A stretch of DNA of 64,000 nt from Acidimicrobiaceae bacterium (GTDB taxonomy: Bacteria; Actinomycetota; Acidimicrobiia; Acidimicrobiales; RAAP-2): assembly GCA_003132205.1 (NCBI GenBank), contig PKWY01000038.1:31765-95764 (forward strand). The letters run 5' to 3'. Below are positions 1-7,646 of this stretch, piece after piece. Under the pieces are notes generated by a model that was given only the letters and a program-made list of their open reading frames with translations, was not told the origin of the DNA and did no database searches. A program made the translations under genes and the position numbers. Each line of letters begins with the position of its first letter. Position 1 is the stretch's first letter.

Positions 1-103
1 TGTCGATGGCGACGAGGGTCGGTTCATTGAAAAGCAGGCCCCGCTGGGCCGTGGCGAGACGCGTGTGCGAAGTACCGATATCCAGTGCGACGTCAGTGGC
101 CAT
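1..103 (-). CDS. MreB-like actin-family protein, N-terminus only (runs off the left edge)
   Basis: Only the first 34 codons are inside the window. They read MATDVALDIGTSHTRLATAQ and then GLLFNEPTLVAID. The DIGTSHT segment matches the phosphate-1 loop of the actin/Hsp70 ATPase fold, and the NEPTLVAID segment matches the start of MreB proteins (typically REPSVVAID). An MreB-like filament or cell-shape ATPase is therefore the best reading, with an FtsA/DnaK-type ATPase as the alternative. The ATG is at 103; no clear Shine-Dalgarno precedes it. It diverges from the DUF2342 gene across about 76 bases. Confidence 0.6.
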   Translation of the reverse strand, partial: MATDVALDIGTSHTRLATAQRGLLFNEPTLVAID

Positions 104-179
104 GGCTCACGATGTTAGGTCGCCCCAGGGCCCGCCCAGATCGGGCGCACCACGCTGAATCTGCCTCTAAGTTGGATGC

Positions 180-1301
180 ATGAGCGATAACCCATTAGGC
201 GGGATGTTCGGGGATATCTTCAATCTCCTCGGCCAGCAAGGCCCGGACGCGTGGTTCCAGACTGCCACCCAGCTCGCCCTCAACATAGCGAGGGGCGAGG
301 ACGGCGATCCGAATCCGCAACCGGTGGAGCGTCAGCGCCTCGAGGAACTCGCGCCCCTCGTGGGGCGCCACGTCGACGCGCTGTTCGGCGTCTCCAGCGA
401 ACCGGTGATCACCGCGGTCAACCGGTCATCACTGACCATCGCGGCGCTCAGCCAGTGGAAGCCGCTCATCGAGCCGATGTTGGCCTCGCCGCCGTCGATG
501 GGCGACAACCTCGAAGTGGCGGCCAACCCAATGATGGCCCAACTCGTCTCGACGCTCGGCCCGCTCTTCACGGGCTTCCAGATGGGCTCGGTCGCGGGGC
601 ACTTCTCCGAACGGGCCTGGTCGCTCGCGGTGCTGCCCCTTCCGCGCATCGACGACCAGCGGCTCCTGGTCGTCAACAACCTCGCGAACTTCGCCGAGGC
701 GTGGTCGCTCGATCGCGACGAGGTCTACGTTTTCGCGCTGGCCCAGGAGTTCGTCGCCTCACTGGTACTGACCCAGCCGGGTACCGGTGACGCGCTTCGC
801 GCGCTGCTGATCGACGCGGTCCGTGAAGCGACCGCCGCCCAGAGCGACCTGTTGAGCCGTCTGCAGACGATGATTAACCCCGAAGACCTCACGTCGCTGA
901 TGGGCAATCCCGAATCGCTGCTCGACGGCATCGAGATGCCCGAGGAGACCGACGCGACGCGCGCCATCAATGCCGCGGCGAGCGTGCTCAGCGCGTTCTT
1001 CGAAAAGGCCGCCCACGACATCACCGAGGCGATCCTCGGACCGCGCCCGGCTCTCGTCGAGGCGTACCAGCGCCATCGTCGTAGCGACGCGAGGGGCGAG
1101 GACGCGGCGGCGGCGCTGTTCGGCATCTCGACCCAGGGACCCCATCACGATCAGGCGCGCGACTTCGTCGCGTCGCTCAGTAAGGCGCACGGGCTCGGTG
1201 TCTTTGACGCGCTGCTACGCGTCGATGGTCTGCCGAGCGCGACGGAATTGGAGAGCCCCGAAGTCTGGTATCAGCGAGTCACCAGCTCGCCGCTCGCCTA
1301 G
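180..1301 (+). CDS. DUF2342 (zincin_2) family protein lacking the zinc-binding residues
   Basis: This 373-residue protein has the overall pattern of the actinobacterial DUF2342 family, often annotated as a putative zinc metalloprotease associated with F420 biosynthesis. The C-terminal part is the clearest match: a GIS..G.HHDQARDFV segment, then LPSATELESPEVWYQRV at the end. In active-looking members a conserved helix carries HExxH, within an ALHEVTH-type sequence. Here the equivalent stretch, residues about 185-197, reads FALAQEFVASLVL, so both histidines and the glutamate are gone. The second ligand helix (usually EGYVDHV) reads FFEKAAHDITE. A non-catalytic relative is inferred. There is no Shine-Dalgarno; a TAAGTT box at 168-173 lies 7 bases before the ATG, consistent with a leaderless mRNA. 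Its stop overlaps the stop of the convergent small gene by four bases. Confidence 0.7.
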   Translation: MSDNPLGGMFGDIFNLLGQQGPDAWFQTATQLALNIARGEDGDPNPQPVERQRLEELAPLVGRHVDALFGVSSEPVITAVNRSSLTIAALSQWKPLIEPMLASPPSMGDNLEVAANPMMAQLVSTLGPLFTGFQMGSVAGHFSERAWSLAVLPLPRIDDQRLLVVNNLANFAEAWSLDRDEVYVFALAQEFVASLVLTQPGTGDALRALLIDAVREATAAQSDLLSRLQTMINPEDLTSLMGNPESLLDGIEMPEETDATRAINAAASVLSAFFEKAAHDITEAILGPRPALVEAYQRHRRSDARGEDAAAALFGISTQGPHHDQARDFVASLSKAHGLGVFDALLRVDGLPSATELESPEVWYQRVTSSPLA

Positions 1302-1579
1302 GCCTCTGATTCGTCGTAGCCGAGGTTCCACTCGACGAGAAGGTTCTCGCGTTCGGCGTCTCGGTTCACACGCTCGCGGTTGCGGCGGAACTGCGGGTCG
1401 TGGGGGGGCAGGAAACGAAGGCGCGCGTCGATGCGGTCGACGAAGGCCTGGATCTGCTCCTCGTCGCCAAAGACCATGCGGCACTCCCAGTGGGGGGCGA
1501 CGGGTCCCAGGTAGATCACTTGGACGTGACCGACGGGTTCGATGACCTCGGTGGTTTCTGTGGTCGGGACCTGGCTCAC
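1298..1579 (-). CDS. Small hypothetical protein (93 aa)
   Basis: I do not recognise the family. The protein is acidic and Arg-rich, with no membrane segment, no cysteine cluster and one Cys. The first third (VGHVQVIYLGPVAPHWECRM) looks like two beta strands and the rest is predicted helical (EEQIQAFVDRIDARL). The GTG start at 1579 is supported by an AAGGAG Shine-Dalgarno 7 bases upstream. The stop TAG shares four bases (ctag, 1298-1301) with the stop of the convergent DUF2342 gene, so the two genes end inside each other. Confidence 0.6.
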   Translation of the reverse strand: MSQVPTTETTEVIEPVGHVQVIYLGPVAPHWECRMVFGDEEQIQAFVDRIDARLRFLPPHDPQFRRNRERVNRDAERENLLVEWNLGYDESEA

Positions 1580-1722
1580 GGCGCTCCTTCGATTACCTCA
1601 AAACTGCTGAACAGCCATTGTACTGGTTCGATTGGCGACGATTCCTGGCCTTCGGACGCCCCACTCGAGCGCACTCGCCCTTTTCCGGCCATTCTCCGGG
1701 CGCCTCACTAACCTTGGCAACT

Positions 1723-2538
1723 GTGCTCGAGTGCGTCATAAATATCTCAGAGGGCCGCGACGTCGCGCTGCTCGACGCGCTTTCGATCTCCGCGGGCCCT
1801 TCGCTGCGTGACCGCCACGCGGACCCCTCTCACCACCGTTCGGTCTTCACGCTGATCAACGAGCCCGAAGAACTCGCCCGCGACGTGCGTTCGCTCGTCG
1901 CGAAGGCGTTCGAGCTGCTCGATCTTTCGCGCCACCACGGGGTGCACCCGCGCTTCGGGGTCGTCGACGTCGTTCCCTTCGTAGCCCTCGATCCGGCCAA
2001 GGAGACCGAGGCCCTGAACCTGCGTGATGCGACGGCGCGGTGGATCGCGGACTCCTTCGCGGTGCCGACCTTCCTTTACGGGCCTCTGGCGAACGCCGCG
2101 GCGCGCACCCTGCCCGAGGTGCGAAGGGGGGCTTTCCGCGGGCTCATCCCCGACTTCGGTCCCCACCAGGCATCTGCGACCAAGGGCGCGGTCGCCGTGG
2201 GCACGCGGCCGGTGCTCGTCGCCTGGAATCTATGGCTTCACGACGCGACCTTGGAGAAGGCCCGCGAGATCGCCCGGCTCCTGCGCGGCCCCTACGTGCG
2301 CTCGTTGGCCTTCGCGGTGGGCGATCAGGTGCAGGTCAGCTGCAACCTCATCGACGTCTCGAAGGTTCGTCCGTCCGAGGTCTACGACCGGGTGCTCGCC
2401 GCGCTGTCGGCTGGGGAAGGAATCAGCCGGTCAGAGGTGGTGGGGCTGGTGCCCAGGTCGCTGCTGGAGTCCGAGGACCCCGCTCGATGGGCGCAGCTGG
2501 GGCTCGACCCGGGCGCTACGATCGAGGCCCGGAGCTAA
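1723..2538 (+). CDS. Glutamate formiminotransferase-like protein (FTCD N-terminal family)
   Basis: The protein begins VLECVINISEGRD, the standard opening of glutamate formimidoyltransferases (ECVPNFSEGR). It continues with HHRSVFTLI, then HHGVHPRFGVVDVVPFV (family: HxGxHPRxGAxDVxPF), VRRGAFRGLIPDFGP and an AVGTRPVLVAWNLWL strand. At 271 residues it covers the two FTCD_N/FTCD subdomains, without the cyclodeaminase domain of the mammalian fusion. The family moves the formimino group of N-formiminoglutamate onto tetrahydrofolate. The open frame extends 35 codons further upstream, but conservation starts at the GTG at 1723, so I place the start there. A TAACCT box at 1709-1714 and the lack of a Shine-Dalgarno hint at a leaderless transcript. 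It is not in the hut operon but would act on a hut intermediate. Confidence 0.75.
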   Translation: MLECVINISEGRDVALLDALSISAGPSLRDRHADPSHHRSVFTLINEPEELARDVRSLVAKAFELLDLSRHHGVHPRFGVVDVVPFVALDPAKETEALNLRDATARWIADSFAVPTFLYGPLANAAARTLPEVRRGAFRGLIPDFGPHQASATKGAVAVGTRPVLVAWNLWLHDATLEKAREIARLLRGPYVRSLAFAVGDQVQVSCNLIDVSKVRPSEVYDRVLAALSAGEGISRSEVVGLVPRSLLESEDPARWAQLGLDPGATIEARS

Positions 2539-2542
2539 GGGG

Positions 2543-2818
2543 TCAACCGGCCTGCGAACGGCGTTCGATGGCGCGCGCACGGCGCAGTCGGCGGCGCTCG
2601 CGCTCGCTCATGCCGCCCCAGATGCCGAACTTCTCACCGTTGTCGAGGGCGAATTCGAGGCAGTCGCCACGAACAACACAACCACGGCAAACCTCTTTGG
2701 CTTCACGAGTTGAGGCACCGCGCTCGGGAAAAAACAGATCAGGGTCCACACCCATGCAGTTGGCACGAGCCTGCCAACCGCGATCTTCCATGCCGCTCAT
2801 CAAGTCAACAATCTCCAT
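2543..2818 (-). CDS. whiB: WhiB-family [4Fe-4S] transcriptional regulator
   Basis: This 91-residue protein has the four-cysteine WhiB signature. The first Cys is in RANCMGVDPDLFF; VCRGCVVRGDC then supplies C-x2-C-x5-C. After these come the GIWGGMSERERRRLRR turn and a basic tail. WhiB proteins bind a redox-sensitive iron-sulfur cluster and act with the primary sigma factor to control transcription. The short acidic N-terminus and the FALDNGEKFGIWGG context resemble the WhiB2/WhmD group involved in septation, but I cannot assign the subgroup firmly. GGGAGGA lies 9 bases before the ATG. It is convergent with the formiminotransferase gene, leaving only 4 bases between stops. An AT-rich palindrome lies about 40 bases upstream. 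Confidence 0.9.
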   Translation of the reverse strand: MEIVDLMSGMEDRGWQARANCMGVDPDLFFPERGASTREAKEVCRGCVVRGDCLEFALDNGEKFGIWGGMSERERRRLRRARAIERRSQAG

Positions 2819-2855
2819 GTTGCATTCCTCCCCGTCGGAGGCTCTTCGCCACCGA

Positions 2856-2865
2856 TGTAATTACA
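2856..2865. promoter_or_regulatory. Perfect 10-bp palindrome upstream of whiB
   Basis: TGTAATTACA is self-complementary and sits 38 bases upstream of the whiB ATG in otherwise GC-rich DNA. It could be a small operator or overlap the -10 element of the whiB promoter. Only the symmetry and position are seen; no regulator is assigned. Confidence 0.3.
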
Positions 2866-2947
2866 ACGGTGTCATTGTGTCGGGGTTTCAGCGGAATTGC
2901 AAATTGAATTTATGGACTTCCTGATGAACGGTACTTTTAAGAATCAC

Positions 2948-4942
2948 TCAGCCGGCCCGGCGGCTGCGCACGAAGTCGTCGAGGGCGTAAACGCCCAGCT
3001 CATCGACCGAGGTGTAGAAAGTCCTGCCTCCGTTGACCCGGCCGATCTGCTCAACGAACGGGAACTGGCTTCTTTCGATGTCGAGGGCGAAGATATTGAT
3101 CGTGACGCCGGCCTTCGTGCAGCGAAGCACCTCGGCCATGGTCCGCTCGAGCGTCTCGTGGACGGGGGGCCATGAGAAGAACGGCTCGCCGTTGTCCATG
3201 AGGTGGGCGGTCGGCTCGCCGTCGGTCACGACCACGATCTGGCGCTCGCCGCGCTCGGCGCGCATCAGGTGTCGGCTGAGCGCGAGGGCGTGCTGCAGGT
3301 TGGTGCCGTAGGCGTAGTCGATGGTGAGCGCGGGAATATCCTCGATCCGCAGCTCCTGGGCTGTTTCGCCGAATCCCACGACCGCGACGAAGTCCCTCGG
3401 GAACTTGGTGCGGATCAACTGGGTGAGCGCCAGCACCATCTTCTTCGCGGGGACCAGATTGCCGCGCATGGCCATCGAGAGCGAGAGGTCGATCGCAAAG
3501 ACCGTCGCCGAGCGCCGGGTGGCCTCGTACTCCTCGACTTCGAAGTCGTCCGGGTGCAGCTTCACCGGCGTGCCGGGGCCCTGGCGGAAGATCGCGTTTC
3601 GAAGGGTCTTGGGCAGGTGCAGCGCGAATGGCTCGCCGGGCTCCCAGGGCTTCGAGGTCTCCTCGCGGTCCCCCCCGCGCGCCACGGTTGCCTCGCGATG
3701 CGATCCGAGCGTCGGCGAATTGCGCAGTTGGGCGAAGAGGTCCTTCAGCGCCTGTTGCCCGATCTGGCGGATCCCCTTCGGGCTGAGTTCGAGGCGTCCG
3801 CCGTCACGGTTGACGAAACCCTTGTCCTTCAGTCCCTTCAGAGCCTTCTGCAAGCGCGCCACGTGGGTCGCGGCGTCGTTGCCGAGGTTTCGCCGCACCG
3901 CCTCGACGTCGACTTCGGGAAGCCCCTGGGCGGCGTTCGCCCGGCCGAGGAAGTCCTCCAGGTTCTTCAACTCCCCCAGCTGCTCGGCGACCGAAGTGGC
4001 GTCGGCGAAGGACGATCCGTCCTGGCCGCGCATGCGGTGCGCGCGGTTCCAGTCGATGTCGGGGGTCGCCTGGCGCAGGTTCGAGACCAGTCGATTCATG
4101 GAGAAGTTCAGCTCCATGTTCTCCATCATCTGGCCGAAGAGGGCCCGCAGCTGGCCCTGCTGCTCCGCGGAGAGCGAATTGAACATCGCTTCGGCGGCGG
4201 CGGCGCGCTCGGCCATCGCCCGGATGACGTCCTCGAGGTTCTCGGCGCCGGGGAAGAAGTCGCCGAACTTCTCCATGAAGTCGTCGAAGCTCGGATCGAG
4301 GTCCTCGCCCCGGCGGTCCTGTTCGATCATGGTCGACAGCGCGTCCATCATCTCGCGCATGCGCGCCAGCTCCTCGGGGTCGGGCTTGCCGAGGAACTCC
4401 TTGCTCTGCTCGAAGTAGGTGTTCAGCACGTCCTGTTGAAGCTCGGACATCATCTGCTCGAACTCCTCGCGGGCCTCGGAGGAGACGAACTCGTAGTCGC
4501 GGTAGCTCGCAAGGCGCTCGGCGAGGCGCTCGCTCATGAGGTCGCGCTGCATGAACTTCGACTGGACGAGGTCCCTCGTCACCTCCCTTCGCCGCTCGTC
4601 GCCAGACTCCTCGGCCTCGGCGAGCAGGTCCTCGAGCTCGCTGCCCTCCAGGGCCTCGATGTCCTCGAGCCAGTCGCGGTAGCGCTGCAGCTCGCCGTCG
4701 GGGTCGCCCTGCTGCTCGAGCTCGCGGCGCTTCGCGCGGGTGCGCTCCAGAAGGTCGCGCAACCCCTCGATCCGCTCGCCTTCGGCGTCGGTGAAGCCGT
4801 CGCGCAGCAGCCGGTCCATCGCCTCTTCGAGGTCGCCGCTCTCCATGAAATCGTCCGCCAGCAGCCGCAACATCTCCTCCGCGTCGAGGTCGTTGAAGTC
4901 GTCGTCGTCGTTGAAGCGACGAAAGCCGTAGCGAACGGGCAC
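2948..4942 (-). CDS. von Willebrand factor A domain protein partnered with a MoxR ATPase
   Basis: The GTG start at 4942 overlaps the stop of the MoxR gene by one base (TAGTG), giving 664 residues that begin MPVRYGFRRFNDDDDF. The first 480 residues are charged, mostly helical and rich in Glu/Arg/Met heptad-like stretches, so coiled coil is likely. A vWA domain fills about 483-660: MIDAS motif DLSLS at about 485, the Thr of YAYGTNLQHAL, and Asp in VVTDGEPTAHL. MoxR/vWA pairs act together as chaperones that insert metals or remodel protein complexes, as in Mg-chelatase ChlI/ChlD and CbbQ/CbbO. The target here is unknown. The reading frame is open upstream of 4942, but that part is Arg-rich shadow sequence over moxR. 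Confidence 0.85.
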   Translation of the reverse strand: MPVRYGFRRFNDDDDFNDLDAEEMLRLLADDFMESGDLEEAMDRLLRDGFTDAEGERIEGLRDLLERTRAKRRELEQQGDPDGELQRYRDWLEDIEALEGSELEDLLAEAEESGDERRREVTRDLVQSKFMQRDLMSERLAERLASYRDYEFVSSEAREEFEQMMSELQQDVLNTYFEQSKEFLGKPDPEELARMREMMDALSTMIEQDRRGEDLDPSFDDFMEKFGDFFPGAENLEDVIRAMAERAAAAEAMFNSLSAEQQGQLRALFGQMMENMELNFSMNRLVSNLRQATPDIDWNRAHRMRGQDGSSFADATSVAEQLGELKNLEDFLGRANAAQGLPEVDVEAVRRNLGNDAATHVARLQKALKGLKDKGFVNRDGGRLELSPKGIRQIGQQALKDLFAQLRNSPTLGSHREATVARGGDREETSKPWEPGEPFALHLPKTLRNAIFRQGPGTPVKLHPDDFEVEEYEATRRSATVFAIDLSLSMAMRGNLVPAKKMVLALTQLIRTKFPRDFVAVVGFGETAQELRIEDIPALTIDYAYGTNLQHALALSRHLMRAERGERQIVVVTDGEPTAHLMDNGEPFFSWPPVHETLERTMAEVLRCTKAGVTINIFALDIERSQFPFVEQIGRVNGGRTFYTSVDELGVYALDDFVRSRRAG

Positions 4943-6366
4943 TAGCGGTTCCTCGAGCGGTAGAGGGCCCGGGCCCCCGAGGCGTCCTTCGCCAATCGCT
5001 TCGTGAGGTACAGGCCCTCGAGGATGAACTCGGTCGCCGACGCCAGCTCGCCGTCCGAGGCGCCCGGACCGGCGACGCGGCGCACGGGTTCTTCGAGGGC
5101 GGGCATCGCCGCGAGGACGGCCAGGTAGTCCTTGTCGGGCAGGTCGTCGCCGGTGTGCACGATGGCTTCTGAGCTGAAGGCCTCGACGATCGCGGGCGCC
5201 TCCTCGAGCAGCACGTGCTCGGCGAAGCACTGGCGAACGGCGAGCGCGACGAGCGCCGCGATCACCTGGTCGGAGTCGCTGTCATCCATGGTGTCGAACT
5301 CGATCTTGCCCTGGGTCGACTGGACCATGGCGCTGAGGTCGCTCACGCGCGGCACGACCGACTCGTCGTGCGTGCGAAGTGTTCGACGCAGCGCGTTCGC
5401 GACGACCGTCTCGTAGTTCGCGATCGACAGGCGCACCGACACGCCGGAGCTCTGGGAGATGACGTGGCTCTTGCGCGCGACGTGGCTGACGCGCGCGACG
5501 ATGTCGTCGATGAACCAGGGGATCTTGATCGGCTTGGGCGACGTCGGCAGCTTCGCCTCCTGGTGGATGATCGCGATCTCGGTCGTGATCTCGTAGGGGT
5601 AGTGCGTGCGGATCTGGGAGCCGAAGCGGTCCTTCAGCGGGGTGATGAGCCGTCCCCGGTTGGTGTAGTCCTCGGGATTGGCCGTCGCCACCACCAGCAC
5701 GTCGATGTCGAGTCGCACCAGGTGCCCGCGGATCTGCACGTCGCGCTCCTCGAGCACGTTGAGCAAGCCCACCTGGATGCGCTCGGAAAGGTCGGGCAGC
5801 TCGTTCATCGCGAAGATGCCCCGGTTGGACTTCGGGACGAGCCCGTAGGAGAGCGCGCGGGGATCGTCGAGGAAGAGCCCGCCCGCGACCTTGATGGGGT
5901 CGACCTCACCAATGAGGTCGGCCATGGAGGTGTCGGGGGACGCAAGCTTCTCCGCGAAGCGCCTCGTGCGGTGGACCCAGGCGATCGGCGTGTCATCGCC
6001 CTTCTGCGCGATCAAGTCGATGGCGTACGCGGAAATCGGCGCGTAGGGGTCGTCGCGGACCTCCGAGCCCTCGACGATCGGCAGCCACTCGTCGAGCAGC
6101 TCCACCAGCGAACGGATCATGCGGGTCTTCGCCTGTCCGCGCTCGCCCAGCAGGATGATGTCGTGCCCGGCGAGCAGCGCCGTCTCGAGCTGGGGCAGCA
6201 CGGAGTCCTCGTAGCCGAGCACCGCCGACATCAGGGGGCGGCCTTCGCTCAGGCGTTGTTCGAGGTTGACGCGCAGCTCTTCGCGAACCGACTTGGACAG
6301 GTAGCCCGATTGGCGAAGCGCGCCCAGGGTGGTTGGAAGTTCTTTGGGGGCGATTGGTGTACTCAT
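4942..6366 (-). CDS. MoxR/ChlI-type AAA+ ATPase
   Basis: This 474-residue protein has a Walker A at GERGQAKT (about residue 94), a Walker B-like FAMNELPDL region followed by the NVLEERDVQIRG segment typical of ChlI/MoxR proteins, and a sensor-1 stretch VVATANPEDYTNRGRLITPLKDRF. The C-terminal half is helical, as in the MoxR lid domain. Together with the downstream vWA gene, whose start overlaps its stop, it forms an AAA+/vWA machine comparable to magnesium chelatase I/D. No chlorophyll or cobalamin gene is nearby, so the substrate is open. AAGG lies about 7 bases before the ATG. The glycosidase-like gene ends 55 bases upstream on the same strand. Confidence 0.85.
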   Translation of the reverse strand: MSTPIAPKELPTTLGALRQSGYLSKSVREELRVNLEQRLSEGRPLMSAVLGYEDSVLPQLETALLAGHDIILLGERGQAKTRMIRSLVELLDEWLPIVEGSEVRDDPYAPISAYAIDLIAQKGDDTPIAWVHRTRRFAEKLASPDTSMADLIGEVDPIKVAGGLFLDDPRALSYGLVPKSNRGIFAMNELPDLSERIQVGLLNVLEERDVQIRGHLVRLDIDVLVVATANPEDYTNRGRLITPLKDRFGSQIRTHYPYEITTEIAIIHQEAKLPTSPKPIKIPWFIDDIVARVSHVARKSHVISQSSGVSVRLSIANYETVVANALRRTLRTHDESVVPRVSDLSAMVQSTQGKIEFDTMDDSDSDQVIAALVALAVRQCFAEHVLLEEAPAIVEAFSSEAIVHTGDDLPDKDYLAVLAAMPALEEPVRRVAGPGASDGELASATEFILEGLYLTKRLAKDASGARALYRSRNR

Positions 6367-6421
6367 GTATCTACCTTAGGAGGCACGGAGTTGAGTTGAT
6401 CTACCTGTCTTGACTGAGGAT

Positions 6422-7567
6422 TCAGCCGGCGCCGGTCGTCGTCGTGGCCCCGGAACCCGTCGTGGTGGTGGTGCTGGAAGTGCCGGTCGTGCCAGTGGTC
6501 GTCGTGGTTGTCGTGGTCGTCGTCGAGCGGCAACCCGGACCGGTCAGGTGCAGGCGTTGCGGCTGGACGGCGGTGATCGAGGATCTCACGCCGGGACTCG
6601 TCCAGTCGCACGACCAGGAGTTCGGCTCGGCGAGGGCGACGAAGAAGTCCCGCAGCCAGCCGGTCTCGTAGATCGAGGGACTGTGCTCCGACAACGGCAG
6701 CTGGACCGCGAACACGCCGCCCGGCGCGTGAAGCGCGGTCTTCGAGGCCCCGAGGATCGGCCAGTACGGATTCATATCGAGTTCCATTCCGCTCACCACC
6801 CCGGCGCCGACGAGCGCCTCGCCCAGTTGGGCGATGTCGACGTGGCTCATGGTGGCGACGAAGATCAGATTCCCGTTGGCGTCAACGCCGAGTCCCGTGC
6901 GCGGCGTGAGCGGGTTGTGGTTGAGTGGCGACCCCCACTGGGCCCAGTTGGTCGGGTTGGCGCTCGCGCTCAGCCTCGAATTCTGGACGAGCGGTCGAAG
7001 ATTCTGGCGGTAGGCGATGGCGTGGAAGTCCTTGGCGGGAAACGTCGAGCTGCCCCACACGCCCATGCTCCAGTGGCCGTGCGCGTTGATCGCAATGGTC
7101 ATGTCCCCGACGACCAATGGCTCGAGGACGACGCCGTCGACGACCGCTCCACCGCTGTTCGCGGCCTTCTTGAAAGCGCCGTTGAAGACCGCCACGACCC
7201 CGGCGAGCCCCTCGGAGGGCCAGAAGATCGCCGGACCGGCGTCGGCGGGAACCTCGCCGGACTTGGCGGGCGGATCAATCAAACCGACGTGCCAGCGCAG
7301 CAACGTAGTTCGAGCCCGAAGGCGAAGCACACGAAAGGCCGCCGGGCCAACGATCTCGTTCTTGTAGTCGACCATCACGCCGCGCGCCGATGAGCTGGCG
7401 ACCGCCCAACTCGGCTGCGCTCGTTCCCGTGGCACGGTCGTGGTCGTCGTTGACGACGTCGACGACGTCGACGACGTCGACGTGGTCGCGTTGTTGAAGG
7501 CGAAGATCGATCCCAATCCCGCCGCGAGCAGCAGTGCGGCGGCGGGAAGTAGAGCGACTCGGGTCAT
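6422..7567 (-). CDS. Secreted phosphodiester glycosidase (NAGPA/DUF2233 domain) with Thr-rich stalks
   Basis: The 381-residue protein starts with a short basic stretch and hydrophobic segment (MTRVALLPAAALLLAAGLGS), so it is probably exported or anchored. A Thr/Ser-rich linker follows (residues about 28-46). The core carries the phosphodiester-glycosidase pattern: VFNGAFK, then RTGLGVDANGNLIFVATM and ELDMNP. Relatives remove GlcNAc from phosphodiesters, and in bacteria are thought to act on envelope polymers. The last 45 residues are almost only Thr, Gly and Ser, an unusual C-terminal tail that may be a glycosylated stalk; it has no LPXTG. It is followed by moxR, 55 bases downstream. Confidence 0.75.
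   Translation of the reverse strand: MTRVALLPAAALLLAAGLGSIFAFNNATTSTSSTSSTSSTTTTTVPRERAQPSWAVASSSARGVMVDYKNEIVGPAAFRVLRLRARTTLLRWHVGLIDPPAKSGEVPADAGPAIFWPSEGLAGVVAVFNGAFKKAANSGGAVVDGVVLEPLVVGDMTIAINAHGHWSMGVWGSSTFPAKDFHAIAYRQNLRPLVQNSRLSASANPTNWAQWGSPLNHNPLTPRTGLGVDANGNLIFVATMSHVDIAQLGEALVGAGVVSGMELDMNPYWPILGASKTALHAPGGVFAVQLPLSEHSPSIYETGWLRDFFVALAEPNSWSCDWTSPGVRSSITAVQPQRLHLTGPGCRSTTTTTTTTTTGTTGTSSTTTTTGSGATTTTGAG
7452..7487. repeat. 9-bp tandem repeat (GACGACGTC, three exact copies plus a variant)
   Basis: Exact GACGACGTC units occupy 7452-7460, 7461-7469 and 7470-7478, followed by the variant GACGTGGTC to 7487. On the coding strand they encode the TSS repeats of the linker of the secreted glycosidase-like protein. 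Copy number could vary by slippage in steps of three residues without breaking the frame. Confidence 0.8.
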
Positions 7568-7646
7568 CCTTCCAGTCTTGCTGATGCCGACCAGGGCGTC
7601 GTTCGGCGAAGGCCCGTGTGTCCGAGCGCCCCCGGTCTTCGCCGCG

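Noticed and set aside
3203..4945. Long plus-strand frame opposite the vWA gene
   Set aside because: It is an antisense shadow: Leu/Glu/Val/Arg-rich without domains, while the minus strand has a clear vWA protein.
7604..7644. Inverted repeat CGGCGAAG...CTTCGCCG after hutI as a terminator
   Set aside because: The loop is about 25 bases and there is no T-run; pairing of GC-rich 8-mers at this distance is weak evidence.
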